Assembly (NCBI GenBank): GCA_002709405.1
Contig: PAQV01000085.1
Coordinates: forward strand, 18,885-82,884
From: Paracoccaceae bacterium
Lineage (GTDB): Bacteria; Pseudomonadota; Alphaproteobacteria; Rhodobacterales; Rhodobacteraceae
Direction of reading: 5' to 3'
Length of the DNA stretch: 64,000 nt
The first letter of the stretch is position 1; the number at the start of each line of letters is the position of its first letter. The notes under the pieces are model-generated. The model did no database searches, was not told the origin of the DNA, and saw only the letters and a list, made by a program, of their open reading frames with translations. A program made the translations under genes and the position numbers. Of the stretch, positions 18,169-28,223 are shown piece after piece.

Positions 18169-19257
18169 CTAGCGCGGCAGAATCACCGTGAAGACAGACC
18201 CCTGCCCCAGCTCGCTTTCGACCCGCAGCCGGCCCCGGTGCCGGTTGACGATATGCTTGACGATGGCCAGCCCCAGCCCCGTACCCCCCAGCTCGCGCGA
18301 GCGGTGGCTGTCGGCCCGGTAGAACCGTTCGGTCAGGCGCGGCAGGTGCAACGGGTCGATGCCCGGCCCCTTGTCGATGACCTGCACCCGCGCCGCCGCC
18401 GCCCGCACCGCCGGGTCACGGTCCGAGGTGGTCAGCACAAGGTGGACGCTTTTGCCCGAGGGCGCATAGGTGATCGCATTGCCGATCAGGTTGGTGAAGA
18501 CCTGCTGCAACTGGTCGGCGTCGCCCGTCACCAGCACGGGATCCTCCGGCGCATCGAGCGTCAGCTCCATCCCCGCCTCTTCCGCCAGCGGCCGGACCGA
18601 GCGCATGGTCGAATCGAGGATCCCCGTCAGGTCCACCGTTTCGCGCGGGCGGATGCGTTCCTCGTCCTCGACCCGGCTCAGCGACAGCAGGTCGCCCACC
18701 AGCCGGTTCATCCGCGCCGCCTCACCCTCCATGATGCCCAGGAACCGGTCGCGCACCTCCGCATCGTCGCGGGCCGGGCCGCGCAGGGTCTCGATGAAAC
18801 CCATGATCGCGGTCAGGGGCGTGCGCAGTTCATGGCTGACATTGGCCACGAAATCCCGCCGCATCCGGCCGGCCTGTTCCATGTGGCTGACGTCCTGGAA
18901 GGTGATCAGCACCGCCCCCGCATCCACGGCCCCCACCCCGTTCACGTAGCGGCAGATGACCTCGTGCATGATGTCCTGCACCCCGTCGTTGGACAGGTGG
19001 CGGGCGTTGCGCGGACGCCGGTCGCGCAAGGAATCCTCGATCGTCTGCAACACCTGGGGCTGGCGCAGGATGGTGGCGAAATGCCGGCCCACGATCTGCT
19101 GGCCCAGAAGCGTCAGGGCCCCGGTGTTGGCCGCGATGATCCGCTCTGACTGGTCGATCATCAGCCCCGGCAGCGGCACCGCCGCCAGGACATCCCGGAT
19201 CAGGTCGGCCGAACTCATCGCCGGGTCTCCCTCTTGGATTGTGGTCCGATCAGACAT
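18169..19257 (-). CDS. phoR: Phosphate regulon sensor histidine kinase PhoR
   Basis: A 362-residue sensor kinase. A PAS domain covers about residues 20-115. The HisKA helix carries His142 in VSHELRTPLTA, and the HATPase_c domain follows (ITYAPSGKS, GTGLGLAIVKH). It phosphorylates PhoB when phosphate is scarce. No transmembrane helix is visible at the N-terminus, unlike enterobacterial PhoR, so it may be soluble or held by PhoU/Pst contacts. ATG 19218 is an alternative start. It begins only 21 bases after the PLP enzyme stop, so read-through from that operon is possible. Confidence 0.92.
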   Translation of the reverse strand: MSDRTTIQEGDPAMSSADLIRDVLAAVPLPGLMIDQSERIIAANTGALTLLGQQIVGRHFATILRQPQVLQTIEDSLRDRRPRNARHLSNDGVQDIMHEVICRYVNGVGAVDAGAVLITFQDVSHMEQAGRMRRDFVANVSHELRTPLTAIMGFIETLRGPARDDAEVRDRFLGIMEGEAARMNRLVGDLLSLSRVEDEERIRPRETVDLTGILDSTMRSVRPLAEEAGMELTLDAPEDPVLVTGDADQLQQVFTNLIGNAITYAPSGKSVHLVLTTSDRDPAVRAAAARVQVIDKGPGIDPLHLPRLTERFYRADSHRSRELGGTGLGLAIVKHIVNRHRGRLRVESELGQGSVFTVILPR

Positions 19258-19278
19258 GGCGCAAGTTTGTAACCGAAT

Positions 19279-20481
19279 TTAGGTCGCGGCCGAGATTGCC
19301 TCGGAAAAGACCTCCAGAAGCGCATCGGGGTCTTCCAGCCCGACCGACACCCGGAAGAAGCCTTCGGTCATGCCCAGCCTGGCCCGTGCCTCGGGCGTCA
19401 GCGCCCGGTGCGAGGACGAGGCGGGATGCGACAAGGTCGTGCCCGCGTCGCCCAGCGTGGGCGCAAAGCTCAGCCGGCCCTGCGCGGCCCGGGCAAAGGC
19501 ATTGGCCGCAGCCCGGCCCCCAGAGCCGGACCCAGACCCGCCCAGTTCAAAGCTGACCATGTTGCAGCCGTGCCCGTCCAGCAGGGCCATGGCCCCGGCG
19601 TGGTCGGGGTGATCGGCGCGGCCCGGGTAGATCACCCGCTGCACGCCCGGCAGATCCGCCAGGTGATCGGCCAGCCGCGCGGCCGTCGCCTCGGCCCGAT
19701 CGAAGCGCAGGTCGAAGGACAACAGCCCGCGCTCGGCCAGCCAGCAATCGAACGGGCTGGGGGTCAGCCCGGCGGTCACCGTGAAGACCCGCATCCGGTC
19801 GGTCAGGGCGGGATCCTTGGCCACCACGTAGCCCAGCATGGCATCCGAATGCCCGGCCATCAGCTTGGTCACCGAATGCAGCACGATATCCGCGCCATGC
19901 TCGAACGGCTTGAAGGCGCGCGGCGTGGTGAAGGTATTGTCCACCACCAGCAGGATGCCCCTGGCCTTGCACAAGGCCGCCAGCCCGTCGATATCGGCCA
20001 GCCGCAGCGTCGGGTTCGACAGCACCTCGACCAGGATCATCCTGGTTTCGGGCCGGATCGCCGCCTCGACGCTGGCCACGTCGCCGCGATCGGCCAGGGT
20101 CGTGGCAATGCCCAGACGCGGCAGGTCCTCGGCCATCAGGCGCAGCGACCGGCCATAAAGCTGGTTGCCCCCGATCACGTGGTCGCCCGCCGACAGCAGG
20201 CCCATCACCACGGCCGATACCGCCCCCATGCCCGAGCCGGTCATCACCCCGCCCTCGGCGCCTTCCATGGCGTCGATCCGCGCGCCCACGACCACCGCGT
20301 TGGGATGGCCTTCACGCGAATAGGTAAAGCCCTGGGCCCGGCCTTCGTACTGGTCATCCAGCGCATCGGGCGTGTCCGAGGCATAAACGACAGACGGCGA
20401 CAGCGGTGTCACCACCGGCCAGCTGGAGCTGTCGGGCAGCCCCTCGGGCCGCATCAGCGACCCCTTTCCGTTACGCCTCAT
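19279..20481 (-). CDS. Cys/Met metabolism PLP-dependent enzyme
   Basis: A 400-residue fold-type I PLP enzyme of the cystathionine gamma-synthase / O-succinylhomoserine sulfhydrylase / methionine gamma-lyase family. The Schiff-base lysine is Lys206 in HSVTKLMAGHSD. The GMGAVSAVVMGLLSAGDH loop and the terminal FFRVSVGLEDPDALLEVF segment are family hallmarks. I cannot separate these activities by reading. The start at 20481 overlaps the stop of the gamma carbonic anhydrase gene (ATGA). Upstream in-frame residues come from overlap with that gene. Confidence 0.88.
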   Translation of the reverse strand: MRRNGKGSLMRPEGLPDSSSWPVVTPLSPSVVYASDTPDALDDQYEGRAQGFTYSREGHPNAVVVGARIDAMEGAEGGVMTGSGMGAVSAVVMGLLSAGDHVIGGNQLYGRSLRLMAEDLPRLGIATTLADRGDVASVEAAIRPETRMILVEVLSNPTLRLADIDGLAALCKARGILLVVDNTFTTPRAFKPFEHGADIVLHSVTKLMAGHSDAMLGYVVAKDPALTDRMRVFTVTAGLTPSPFDCWLAERGLLSFDLRFDRAEATAARLADHLADLPGVQRVIYPGRADHPDHAGAMALLDGHGCNMVSFELGGSGSGSGGRAAANAFARAAQGRLSFAPTLGDAGTTLSHPASSSHRALTPEARARLGMTEGFFRVSVGLEDPDALLEVFSEAISAAT

Positions 20482-21002
20482 GCCAGCCTCGTCAATTTGG
20501 TGCGGTAGCGCCGCATGTTGTCCTGGTAGCGCCGCGCCGTGGCGGTCAGCCCGGCGATGGCCTCGCCGTCCAGCTGGCGCACCACCTTGCCCGGAGCCCC
20601 CATCACCAGCGATCCCGGCGGGATCTCCTTGCCTTCCGTGATCAGAGCCCCTGCCCCGATCAGGCAATTGTCGCCGATGACCGCGTGGTTGAGGATGATC
20701 GCCCCCATGCCCACCAGTGTGTTGTTGCCGATCGAACAGCCGTGCAGCATCACCTTGTGGCCGATGGTGCAATCGCGCCCGATGGTCAGCGGCGCGCCCG
20801 GATCCACATGGCAGACCACGTCCTCCTGGATGTTGCTGCCCGCGCCCACGATGATCGGCTCGTTATCGGCCCGCAGGGTCGACCCGAACCAGACCGAGGC
20901 CGCCTCTTCCAGCACCACCCGCCCGATCAGGTTGGCATCCGGGGCCACCCAGCTGTCCTCGTGAACCTCGGGGTGCATTCCGTCCAAAGCATAGATCGTC
21001 AT
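20478..21002 (-). CDS. Gamma carbonic anhydrase family protein
   Basis: A 174-residue left-handed beta-helix protein built of hexapeptide repeats. Three histidines in the metal-site pattern are visible ([15 protein letters not shown]). Members include carbonic anhydrases and YrdA/PaaY-type proteins; activity cannot be decided from sequence. The start at 21002 overlaps the gmk stop (ATGA), and its own stop overlaps the next gene the same way. Confidence 0.9.
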   Translation of the reverse strand: MTIYALDGMHPEVHEDSWVAPDANLIGRVVLEEAASVWFGSTLRADNEPIIVGAGSNIQEDVVCHVDPGAPLTIGRDCTIGHKVMLHGCSIGNNTLVGMGAIILNHAVIGDNCLIGAGALITEGKEIPPGSLVMGAPGKVVRQLDGEAIAGLTATARRYQDNMRRYRTKLTRLA

Positions 21003-21661
21003 GACAATTCCTCGAATTCCTGTTGCAGGGCCCGGACGTGATCGGTCAGATCGGGGCGCTGGATGCGGCGCAGCCGGGTCGCCTCGATGATCGTCTTCAG
21101 CCGCGCCTCGGTGGCGGACAGGTCGTCGTTGATCAGCACGAAATCGTAGCCGTCCCAATGGCTGATCTCGTCCCAGCTTTTCTGCATCCGGCGCTTGATC
21201 ACGTCGGGCTTGTCCTGGCCCCGCGCTTCCAGCCGCCGGCGCAGTTCCTCAATCGAGGGCGGCAACAGGAAGATCGACAGGGTGTGCTGCCCCAGGACCG
21301 AGTTCCGGATCTGCTGCGCCCCCTGCCAGTCGATGTCGAACAGCACGTCCTGGCCGCTGTCGATGGCCGCCTGCACGGGCAGCCGCGGAGACCCGTAGAA
21401 ATTGCCGAAGACATGGGCGTGTTCCAGCATCTCGCCCCGGGCGACCTGGGCCTTGAAATCGCCTTCCGGCAGGAAATGGTAATCCTGCCCGTCGACCTCT
21501 CCCGGCCGGGGCGCCCGCGTGGTGGCCGAAACCGAGAACACGATCGAGTTGTCCCACTTGCGCAGCCGCTTGGCCAGCGTCGACTTGCCGGCGCCCGAGG
21601 GCGACGACAGGATCACCAGAAGGCCTCGGCGGGCGGTGATTGTTACGTCCTTCATGGTCAT
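20999..21661 (-). CDS. gmk: Guanylate kinase
   Basis: A 220-residue guanylate kinase converting GMP and ATP to GDP and ADP. The P-loop is [10 protein letters not shown], and the GMP-binding segment contains [22 protein letters not shown]. Length matches the family (about 205-220). The start at 21661 forms an ATGA overlap with the yicC stop, the same overlap used at the next two junctions. Confidence 0.95.
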   Translation of the reverse strand: MTMKDVTITARRGLLVILSSPSGAGKSTLAKRLRKWDNSIVFSVSATTRAPRPGEVDGQDYHFLPEGDFKAQVARGEMLEHAHVFGNFYGSPRLPVQAAIDSGQDVLFDIDWQGAQQIRNSVLGQHTLSIFLLPPSIEELRRRLEARGQDKPDVIKRRMQKSWDEISHWDGYDFVLINDDLSATEARLKTIIEATRLRRIQRPDLTDHVRALQQEFEELS

Positions 21662-22548
21662 TCCACGTTCTGAACCTGTTCGCGGATCTGGTCGATCGCG
21701 GCTTTCAATTCCAGACCGACGGCCGTCAGGTCGGTCGATTGCGACTTGGCGCACAAGGTGTTGGCCTCGCGGTTGAATTCCTGCATCAGGAAATCCAGCT
21801 TGCGCCCGACAGGCCCGCCGTTCGATAGCAGGCCCTGGCCGGTGGCCACGTGGGTGCGCAGCCGGTCGATTTCCTCGGTCACGTCGGCCTTGACCGCCAG
21901 CATCGCCAGTTCCTGGGCCACCCGGTCGGGGTCGGCCCCCTCGGCGCTGTCCATGACCCGCGCCAGGTTGGTCTTCAGCGTCTCGGCCATCTGCGGCTTG
22001 CGCGCCTCGGCCAGGGTCGCGGCCTGTTCGGCCAGGGCCCCCACCTGGGTCAGCTGATCGCCCAGCAGGGTTTCAAGCGCCGCGCCTTCGGTCTTGCGCA
22101 TGGCCAGGAAGTCGGACAGCAGGCCCGGGAATTCCGCCTTCAAGGCCGCCAGCAAGGGCCCGGTGTCGTCGTCGCCGGCCACCGTTTCCCACACCCCGCG
22201 CAGGCCCAGCAGGTCGGCCGCCCGGGACGGGTCAAGCACCAGCCCCCGGTCCTCGGCCCGCTTTTCCGTTTCGGCCAGCGCGTCCAGCACCATGTCCAGC
22301 GCCGCCCGGTTCAGGCTGATGCCGCCGCCCTCGTCGGTGCGCTGCAGGCGCAGCGACAAGGTGATGTTGCCCCGCTTGACCGCCCGGCCCAACTCGGCGC
22401 GCAGGGCCGTTTCCAGCCCTTCCAGCCAGTCCGGCACCCGCAGCCGCAGGTCCAGCCCCTTGGCATTGACGCTGCGCAGTTCCCAGGCCCAGCTGTAGGG
22501 CCCCAGCGCGCCCCGGGACGCGGCAAAGCCGGTCATCGACATGATCAT
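21658..22548 (-). CDS. YicC family endoribonuclease-like protein
   Basis: A 296-residue YicC protein. The N-terminus [13 protein letters not shown] and the [15 protein letters not shown] segment are family signatures, and the C-terminal DUF1732 region ends with [32 protein letters not shown]. YicC members have been reported as RNases. It is commonly next to gmk, as here. An AAGGAG site nine bases before ATG 22548 fixes the start and makes this the first gene of the overlapped operon. Confidence 0.92.
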   Translation of the reverse strand: MIMSMTGFAASRGALGPYSWAWELRSVNAKGLDLRLRVPDWLEGLETALRAELGRAVKRGNITLSLRLQRTDEGGGISLNRAALDMVLDALAETEKRAEDRGLVLDPSRAADLLGLRGVWETVAGDDDTGPLLAALKAEFPGLLSDFLAMRKTEGAALETLLGDQLTQVGALAEQAATLAEARKPQMAETLKTNLARVMDSAEGADPDRVAQELAMLAVKADVTEEIDRLRTHVATGQGLLSNGGPVGRKLDFLMQEFNREANTLCAKSQSTDLTAVGLELKAAIDQIREQVQNVE

Positions 22549-22735
22549 GGGGCCGCGCTCCTTCTTGCAGATTTGCAGGCAGGTAAAGCAAAGCCTCCCC
22601 CGAGGGCAAGCCCCGACCCTGTCCTCTTCAGCCGCCCTCTTCCCGACCACGCGGCGCTTTGGCGGCCCGGACAGGTCGCCGCTCCGACCGGAGACAGGCA
22701 TCCATACGCCCGGATGCGAGACCTATCCAAAGGGA

Positions 22736-22750
22736 TTAACCAGTCGTAAA
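22736..22750 (+). promoter_or_regulatory. Possible CtrA-type half-site pair
   Basis: TTAA-N7-TAAA (TTAACCAGTCGTAAA) differs by one base from the CtrA consensus TTAA-N7-TTAA. It lies 139 bases before the PAS-protein GTG start. One such near-match is expected by chance fairly often, so this is only a pointer. Confidence 0.25.
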
Positions 22751-22874
22751 GAATTCGGTGACGATTTTTCTCAACTCATGGCACGTTAAGACTTGGGTAA
22801 GCATTCCGTCGCTAAACTCTTTCAGGGGGTTTCACCCTGGCGGATGCGCGTGTGGTGAACATGAGGTATCAGAC

Positions 22875-23810
22875 GTGTTTAGACGCAGATCCGTCCCCTC
22901 GGGCAACGGAAAGGTCATACAATTGGAGCGGTTCCTGGACGGGGTCAGCCTGTCACCCATTCGACAGATCGAAGCCTATTGGACAGCGCTTCGCGAGGAT
23001 GGCGGGATCCCGATGCGGTCGCAGATCGATCCCCGCGGGATGAGCTCGACGCTGGAATACACCTTCATCCTGGAACGGATCGCGCCGGGCATGGCGCGGT
23101 TCCGGATCGCCGGTCAGCACCTGTGCGGGCTGGCCGGGATGGAAGTGCGCGGCATGCCGCTGACGGCGTTCTTCACGCCGGTGGCGCGGCCGGAAATCTC
23201 GGCCACGCTGGAACATGTCTTCGACACCCCCGCGGTGGTCGAACTGGACCTGCGCGGAGAGGTCGCCCGCACAGGCGCGCCCTCGACATCGGCCCGGATG
23301 CTGATGCTGCCCCTGCGCAGCGATTTCGGCCGGGTCGACCGGATCCTCGGCGCGATGATGTCGACCGAACGCGGACGCCCCTCGCGGACGCCTGTGCGGT
23401 TCGAAATCGCCTCGGCCCAGGCGCGTCCGCTGGATGGCTCGCCGGATGGCGTCCAATCGGCCGACCCCCGGCCCAGCGACGCGGATGACCACCAGGCCTT
23501 CCCCCCGGGGTTCGGAGAGCCCACGGTCGAGTTCGGCGAAGCCCCGCGCCCCCGGGCCGTGGAAACCGTTGTCGAAACCCCGGTGCAGACATCCGGTGAC
23601 GCACGCCCGGCCGACCACGACAGCCCCCCTGCCTGGCAGGATCCGGCGCTGAGCGCGGACCGCCCCGTGGACAAGTTCGGCACGCCCCGCCTGCCGCAAC
23701 TGGACGACCCGCGCGATACCGCCGCAAGCGGCGCGCCAGACGCAAAAGGGACGCCGCAGCGTCCCCGCCCCGGCGTCCCCTATCTGCGCCTGGTCAAGAC
23801 CGACACCTGA
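22875..23810 (+). CDS. PAS_5-type PAS domain protein with a disordered tail
   Basis: A 311-residue protein. Residues 15-160 form one PAS-like domain of the type common in Rhodobacterales (LSPIRQIEAYWTALRE, RFRIAGQHLCGLAGMEVRGM). The remaining 150 residues are rich in Pro, Asp and Ala, look disordered, and end in VPYLRLVKTDT. No output domain is present, so it may be an adaptor or a ligand sensor acting through a partner. The GTG start at 22875 is preferred because GAGG lies about eight bases upstream and the following residues resemble the usual family start; ATG 22758 would add 39 residues. Confidence 0.75.
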   Translation: MFRRRSVPSGNGKVIQLERFLDGVSLSPIRQIEAYWTALREDGGIPMRSQIDPRGMSSTLEYTFILERIAPGMARFRIAGQHLCGLAGMEVRGMPLTAFFTPVARPEISATLEHVFDTPAVVELDLRGEVARTGAPSTSARMLMLPLRSDFGRVDRILGAMMSTERGRPSRTPVRFEIASAQARPLDGSPDGVQSADPRPSDADDHQAFPPGFGEPTVEFGEAPRPRAVETVVETPVQTSGDARPADHDSPPAWQDPALSADRPVDKFGTPRLPQLDDPRDTAASGAPDAKGTPQRPRPGVPYLRLVKTDT

Positions 23811-23819
23811 GTGTCGGTC
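23798..23819. terminator. Hairpin spanning the PAS-protein stop codon
   Basis: GACCGACAC and GTGTCGGTC form a 9-bp perfect stem with a CTGA loop holding the stop codon. It lies between the convergent PAS gene and DAHP synthase gene (stop at 23837). No T-run follows on either strand. Confidence 0.45.
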
Positions 23820-23836
23820 CCGACCGGACGATTTCC

Positions 23837-25207
23837 TTAGCCCACCGCGCGGTTCTGGCCGGTCTGACGCAGACCGGTCAGCTCTTCGGCCACCAGGAAG
23901 GCCAGTTCCAGCGACTGGCTGGCGTTCAGGCGCGGGTCGCAGGCGGTGTGGTAGCGGTCCGACAGGTTTTCATCGGTGATCGCATGGACGCCGCCGGTGC
24001 ATTCGGTCACGTCCTGGCCGGTCATCTCGAAATGCACACCGCCGGGGATCGTGCCCTCGGCCGCGTGCACCGCGAAGAACTCGCGGACCTCGCGCAGCAC
24101 GCTGTCGAAGGGCCGGGTCTTGTAGCCCGACGACGACTTGATCGTGTTGCCGTGCATCGCGTCGCAGACCCAGACCACGTTGGCCCCTTCTTCCTCGACG
24201 GTCTTGATCAGGCGCGGCAGGTGGTCGCCCACGGTGCCCGCCCCGAACCGCGCGATCAGCGTCAGCCGGCCGGCGTCGTTGTCCGGGTTCAGCGTGGCCA
24301 TCAGCTTTTTCAGATCGTCCGAGGTCATCGACGGGCCGCACTTCAGCCCGATCGGGTTCATCACGCCCCGGCAGAATTCCACATGCGCCCCGTCGGGCTG
24401 GCGCGTGCGGTCGCCGATCCAGATCAGGTGGCCAGAGCCCGCCAGCCACTTGCCGGATGTCGAATCCTGGCGCGTCAGGGCCTCTTCGTATTCCAGCAGC
24501 AGAGATTCATGGCTGGTGTAGAAATCCACCGACGAGAACTCGTGGCTGGCGCCCCGGTCGATGCCCGCGGCCGCCATGAAGTCGATCGAATCCTGGATCC
24601 GGCCGGCCATCTCGCGGTAGCGCTCGGCCTCGGCCCCGTCGGTAAAGCCCAGCGTCCAGGCGTGCACCCGGTTCATGTCGGCGAAACCGCCCTGCGAAAA
24701 CGCCCGGATCAGGTTCAGCGTGGCCGCGGCCTGGGTATAGGCCTGCAGCATCTTGCCCGGATCGGGAATGCGCGCCTCGGGGGTGAAGGCCAGCTCGTTG
24801 ATGATGTCGCCCCGGTAGCTGGGCAGTTCCAGCCCGTTGACCGTCTCGGTCGGGGCCGAGCGCGGCTTGGCGAACTGGCCGGCCATCCGGCCCACCTTGA
24901 TCACCGGCACCTTGGCCCCGTAGGTCAGCACCATCGCCATCTGCAGCATCACCCGGAAGGTGTCACGGATGCTGTCCGCGCTGAACTGGTCGAAGCTTTC
25001 GGCGCAATCGCCCCCCTGCAGCAGGAAGGCCTCGCCCCGGGCGGCCTTGCCCAGTTCCTGGCGCAGCTTGCGCGCCTCGCCGGCAAAGACCAGCGGGGGA
25101 TATTTCGACAGTTGAGCCTCGACCGCATTCAGGGCCGCGGCATCGGTATAGTCCGGCATCTGCACGCGCGGTTTGTTGCGCCAGCCGGTCTTGAGCCATT
25201 CGGTCAT
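23837..25207 (-). CDS. Class II 3-deoxy-7-phosphoheptulonate synthase (DAHP synthase)
   Basis: A 456-residue class II (plant/mycobacterial type) DAHP synthase. It condenses phosphoenolpyruvate and erythrose 4-phosphate in the first step of the shikimate pathway. Family segments are QGGDCAESF near residue 65, [21 protein letters not shown] [14 protein letters not shown], and [18 protein letters not shown] with metal-binding histidine and glutamate residues. It stands alone, convergent with the PAS gene and divergent from the GlxA regulator. Confidence 0.95.
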   Translation of the reverse strand: MTEWLKTGWRNKPRVQMPDYTDAAALNAVEAQLSKYPPLVFAGEARKLRQELGKAARGEAFLLQGGDCAESFDQFSADSIRDTFRVMLQMAMVLTYGAKVPVIKVGRMAGQFAKPRSAPTETVNGLELPSYRGDIINELAFTPEARIPDPGKMLQAYTQAAATLNLIRAFSQGGFADMNRVHAWTLGFTDGAEAERYREMAGRIQDSIDFMAAAGIDRGASHEFSSVDFYTSHESLLLEYEEALTRQDSTSGKWLAGSGHLIWIGDRTRQPDGAHVEFCRGVMNPIGLKCGPSMTSDDLKKLMATLNPDNDAGRLTLIARFGAGTVGDHLPRLIKTVEEEGANVVWVCDAMHGNTIKSSSGYKTRPFDSVLREVREFFAVHAAEGTIPGGVHFEMTGQDVTECTGGVHAITDENLSDRYHTACDPRLNASQSLELAFLVAEELTGLRQTGQNRAVG

Positions 25208-25386
25208 CTGTTCCTCTCCCGATCAGGTCTTGTGACGCCGTCCTATACAAAAGCGAAGCCCCACTGACCATAACCGTTTTGCGACACTTGACGGCGCCAT
25301 CGAAGCCTGAACACCTTTCTCGGCACTCCGCCCGCGCCCGGCATGCCGCGGGAGACGAATCAAGGACGCGCCCGAAGGACAAGCCC

Positions 25387-26400
25387 ATGTCGACGCCATC
25401 CAGCCAAAGCCAAGGCCCCGCCTCGCCCAAAGGGGCCGACAAGCCGCGCCGCTTCGTGTTCCTTCTGCTCGACAAGTTCTCGATGCTGTCGTTTTCCTCG
25501 GCCGTGGAATGCCTGCGCATCGCCAACCGGATGAGCGAGCGCAGGCTCTACGACTGGCTGCTGATCGGAGAAGGCGGCGGGCTGGTCAGTTGTTCGGCCG
25601 GCACGACCTTCAAGCTGGACGACGACCTGATCGACCTGAACCGCGACGACACCGTGCTGGCCTGCGGCGGACTGGACGTGCAGGCGGCCACGTCGAAGAA
25701 GGTGCTGGCCTGGCTGCGCCGCGAAGCGCGCAAGGGCATCAGCGTCGGCGGGCTGTGCACGGCCGCCCATGCCCTGGCCATGGCCGGGCTGCTGGACGGC
25801 AAGCGGGCGACGATCCACTGGGAAAACCAGGACAGCTTTGCCGAGGCCTTCGACGAGGTCGAACTGACCAAGTCGGTCTTCGTGGTCGACGGCAACCGGA
25901 TGACCACGGCGGGGGGGACCTCGTCCATCGACCTGATGCTGAAGGTGATCGCCGACGACCAGGGCGAGGACCTGGCCAATGCGGTGGCCGACCAGCTGAT
26001 CTATTCCTCGATCCGCACCGACCAGGACACCCAGCGGCTCTCGGTGCCCACCCGCATCGGCGTGCGCCATCCAAAGCTCAGCCAGGTCATCCAGATCATG
26101 GAGACCAACATCGAGGAACCGATCAGCCCGTCACTTTTGGCCAAGGAGGTCGGCATGTCGACCCGCCAGCTGGAACGGCTGTTCCGGCGCTACCTCAACC
26201 GCTCGCCCAAGCGCTATTACATGGAACTGCGCCTGCAAAAGGCGCGCAACCTGCTGATGCAGACCGACATGTCGGTGATCAACGTGGCCCTGGCCTGTGG
26301 CTTTGCCTCGCCGTCGCATTTTTCCAAATGCTACCGGTCGCACTACGACACCACCCCCTACCGCGAACGAGGCACCCGGGGCACGCGCCTGTCGGTCTGA
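25387..26400 (+). CDS. GlxA family AraC-type transcriptional regulator
   Basis: A 337-residue regulator. A DJ-1/PfpI-like domain covers about residues 20-190 (FVFLLLDKFSMLSFSSAVECLRIAN). Two AraC helix-turn-helix motifs follow (SPSLLAKEVGMSTRQLERLFRRYL and DMSVINVALACGFASPSHFSKCYR). The N-terminal domain resembles GbdR/CdhR-type regulators of choline-derived nitrogen compounds, but the target is not evident. The start at 25387 drops 36 Arg-rich upstream residues that do not look like protein. It is divergent from DAHP synthase, 179 bases away. Confidence 0.87.
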   Translation: MSTPSSQSQGPASPKGADKPRRFVFLLLDKFSMLSFSSAVECLRIANRMSERRLYDWLLIGEGGGLVSCSAGTTFKLDDDLIDLNRDDTVLACGGLDVQAATSKKVLAWLRREARKGISVGGLCTAAHALAMAGLLDGKRATIHWENQDSFAEAFDEVELTKSVFVVDGNRMTTAGGTSSIDLMLKVIADDQGEDLANAVADQLIYSSIRTDQDTQRLSVPTRIGVRHPKLSQVIQIMETNIEEPISPSLLAKEVGMSTRQLERLFRRYLNRSPKRYYMELRLQKARNLLMQTDMSVINVALACGFASPSHFSKCYRSHYDTTPYRERGTRGTRLSV

Positions 26401-26465
26401 CCACGCCCCGGCGCAGCCTCAGGGCCTTTGACCGGCCGGGCTCCCCCCGAAACCGGGCTCCGGCC

Positions 26466-26585
26466 CTGCTGCTTCTTTCTCTTCCCAAATACCCACTGCC
26501 ACGGCCCCCCGGGGCCGTGGTTGCGCCGCCTTCGGCGGCGCCCGGCGGGGAGGGCAGGCGCGCTCCGCGCGCCTGCCCTCCCCGC
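26466..26585 (+). repeat. Modular intergenic repeat, copy 3, with three tandem GC hairpins
   Basis: The head CTGCTGCTTCTTTCTCTT then CCCAAATACCC is followed by three perfect palindromic stems. They are 26499-26520 (10 bp, CC loop), 26523-26541 (8 bp, TTC loop) and 26545-26585 (19 bp, TCC loop). The stem sequences differ from those of copies 1, 4 and 6, so only the head is conserved while the hairpins vary. It lies between the convergent GlxA and pgi genes and should block transcription in both directions. Confidence 0.8.
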
Positions 26586-26598
26586 AACCCCTCCCGGA

Positions 26599-28218
26599 TT
26601 ACCCGGCAGCCGACCCGCCGTGCATGTGGATGAACGAAACCAGCGACGCGGTCGAACCGTCCTTGCCCTCGGCACTTTCCTCGCCGTCGACGACCGGCCC
26701 CAGCGAGGTCGCCAGCTCCTTGCCCAGCTCGACCCCCCATTGATCGTAGGAATTGATCCCCAGGATCACCCCTTCGACAAAGACCCGGTGTTCGTAGGCC
26801 GCGATGATCTGGCCCAGCACGAAGGGCGTCAGCTGCGGATAGACCAGCGTGCTGGACGGCCGGTTGCCCGGGAACACCCGATGGCGCGCCTGGCGGTCCA
26901 GCTCGGCGCCCGCATAGCCCTTGGCCGCCATCCGTTCGCGCGCCTCGTCCAGCGAGCGGCCCCGCATCAGGGCCTCGGACTGGGCCAGGCAATTGGCCAC
27001 CAGCAGCCGGTGATGATGGGCCAGGTCGGGCTCGTGCCCCACCGCGGCCACCATGAATTCGCACGGGATCACCGCCGTGCCCTGGTGGATCAGCTGGTAG
27101 AACGCGTGCTGCCCATTGGTGCCCGGCGCGCCCCAGACCACAGGCCCCGAGGCCACGTCCAGCGCCACCCCGTCGATCGTCACCGACTTGCCGTTCGATT
27201 CCATTTCCAGCTGCTGCAGATAGGCCGGCAGCTTGTCGAGCCGCTGGTCATAGGGCAGCACCGCCCGCGTGCCATGGCCGCAGACCTGGTGATGCCAGAT
27301 GCCCACCAGGGCCAACATCACCGGCAGGTTCTCGGCCCACTTGGCGGCCTTGAAATGCACATCCATCGCCTCGGCCCCGCGCAGGAAGCTTTCAAAGGCC
27401 TTGCCCCCGATGGCGATCATTAGCGATAGCCCGATCGGGCCCCAGACCGAATAGCGCCCGCCGACCCAGTCGGAGAACCCGAAGACGTGGTCCGGATCGA
27501 CCCCGAAGGCCGCCGTCTTGTCCTCGGCCGTGGACAGGGCCACCATCTGCAGCCGGGCATCGCCCCCGCCTTCGGTCAGCCAGGCCTTGGCCGTGCGCGC
27601 ATTGGTCATCGTTTCGATGGTCGTGAAGGTCTTGGACGCGATCACCAGCAGCGTTGTCGTCGGATCCAGCCCGCGCAGCGTGTCGGCGATATGCGCCCCG
27701 TCGACATTGGACACGAAATGGCAGCGCGGCCCGTCGTGGTAGGGCGACAGGGCCAGTGTGGCCATCGCCGGCCCCAGGTCCGAGCCCCCGATGCCGATGT
27801 TCACCACATCCGTGAACGCCCCCCCTGCCCCGGCCTTTTCGCCCGACCGGATCGCCTCGGCAAAGCGCTGCATGTCCACCAGCGTTTCGCGCACGCCATC
27901 CATGACGTCGATCCCGTCGACGGTCACCGGCCCGCCGTCCAGATTGCGCAGGGCCGTGTGCAGCACCGCCCGGCCCTCGGTTTCATTGATCGGCGTGCCC
28001 CCGAACATCGCCGCCCGGCGCCCGGCCAGGTCGACATGGTCGCACAGCGCAATCAGCGCCTCGCGGATTTCGGCATCAATCAGCGTCTTGGAATAATCCA
28101 GTCGCATGTCGCCGGTCGAGGCACTGAAGTCAGAGGCCCGGTCGGGATCCGCCTCGAACAGGTCCAGCATGTGCCGGTCCGCGGCCTTTGCCCGCAGACT
28201 GACGAGATGATCGAACAT
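26599..28218 (-). CDS. pgi: Glucose-6-phosphate isomerase
   Basis: A 539-residue phosphoglucose isomerase interconverting glucose 6-phosphate and fructose 6-phosphate. Signatures present are [36 protein letters not shown] (pattern 1, split here by the reader) and [12 protein letters not shown] near the C-terminus. Length is typical of the 550-residue class. It follows pgl by five bases and ends the zwf-pgl-pgi operon. Confidence 0.96.
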   Translation of the reverse strand: MFDHLVSLRAKAADRHMLDLFEADPDRASDFSASTGDMRLDYSKTLIDAEIREALIALCDHVDLAGRRAAMFGGTPINETEGRAVLHTALRNLDGGPVTVDGIDVMDGVRETLVDMQRFAEAIRSGEKAGAGGAFTDVVNIGIGGSDLGPAMATLALSPYHDGPRCHFVSNVDGAHIADTLRGLDPTTTLLVIASKTFTTIETMTNARTAKAWLTEGGGDARLQMVALSTAEDKTAAFGVDPDHVFGFSDWVGGRYSVWGPIGLSLMIAIGGKAFESFLRGAEAMDVHFKAAKWAENLPVMLALVGIWHHQVCGHGTRAVLPYDQRLDKLPAYLQQLEMESNGKSVTIDGVALDVASGPVVWGAPGTNGQHAFYQLIHQGTAVIPCEFMVAAVGHEPDLAHHHRLLVANCLAQSEALMRGRSLDEARERMAAKGYAGAELDRQARHRVFPGNRPSSTLVYPQLTPFVLGQIIAAYEHRVFVEGVILGINSYDQWGVELGKELATSLGPVVDGEESAEGKDGSTASLVSFIHMHGGSAAG

Positions 28219-28223
28219 CGGTA

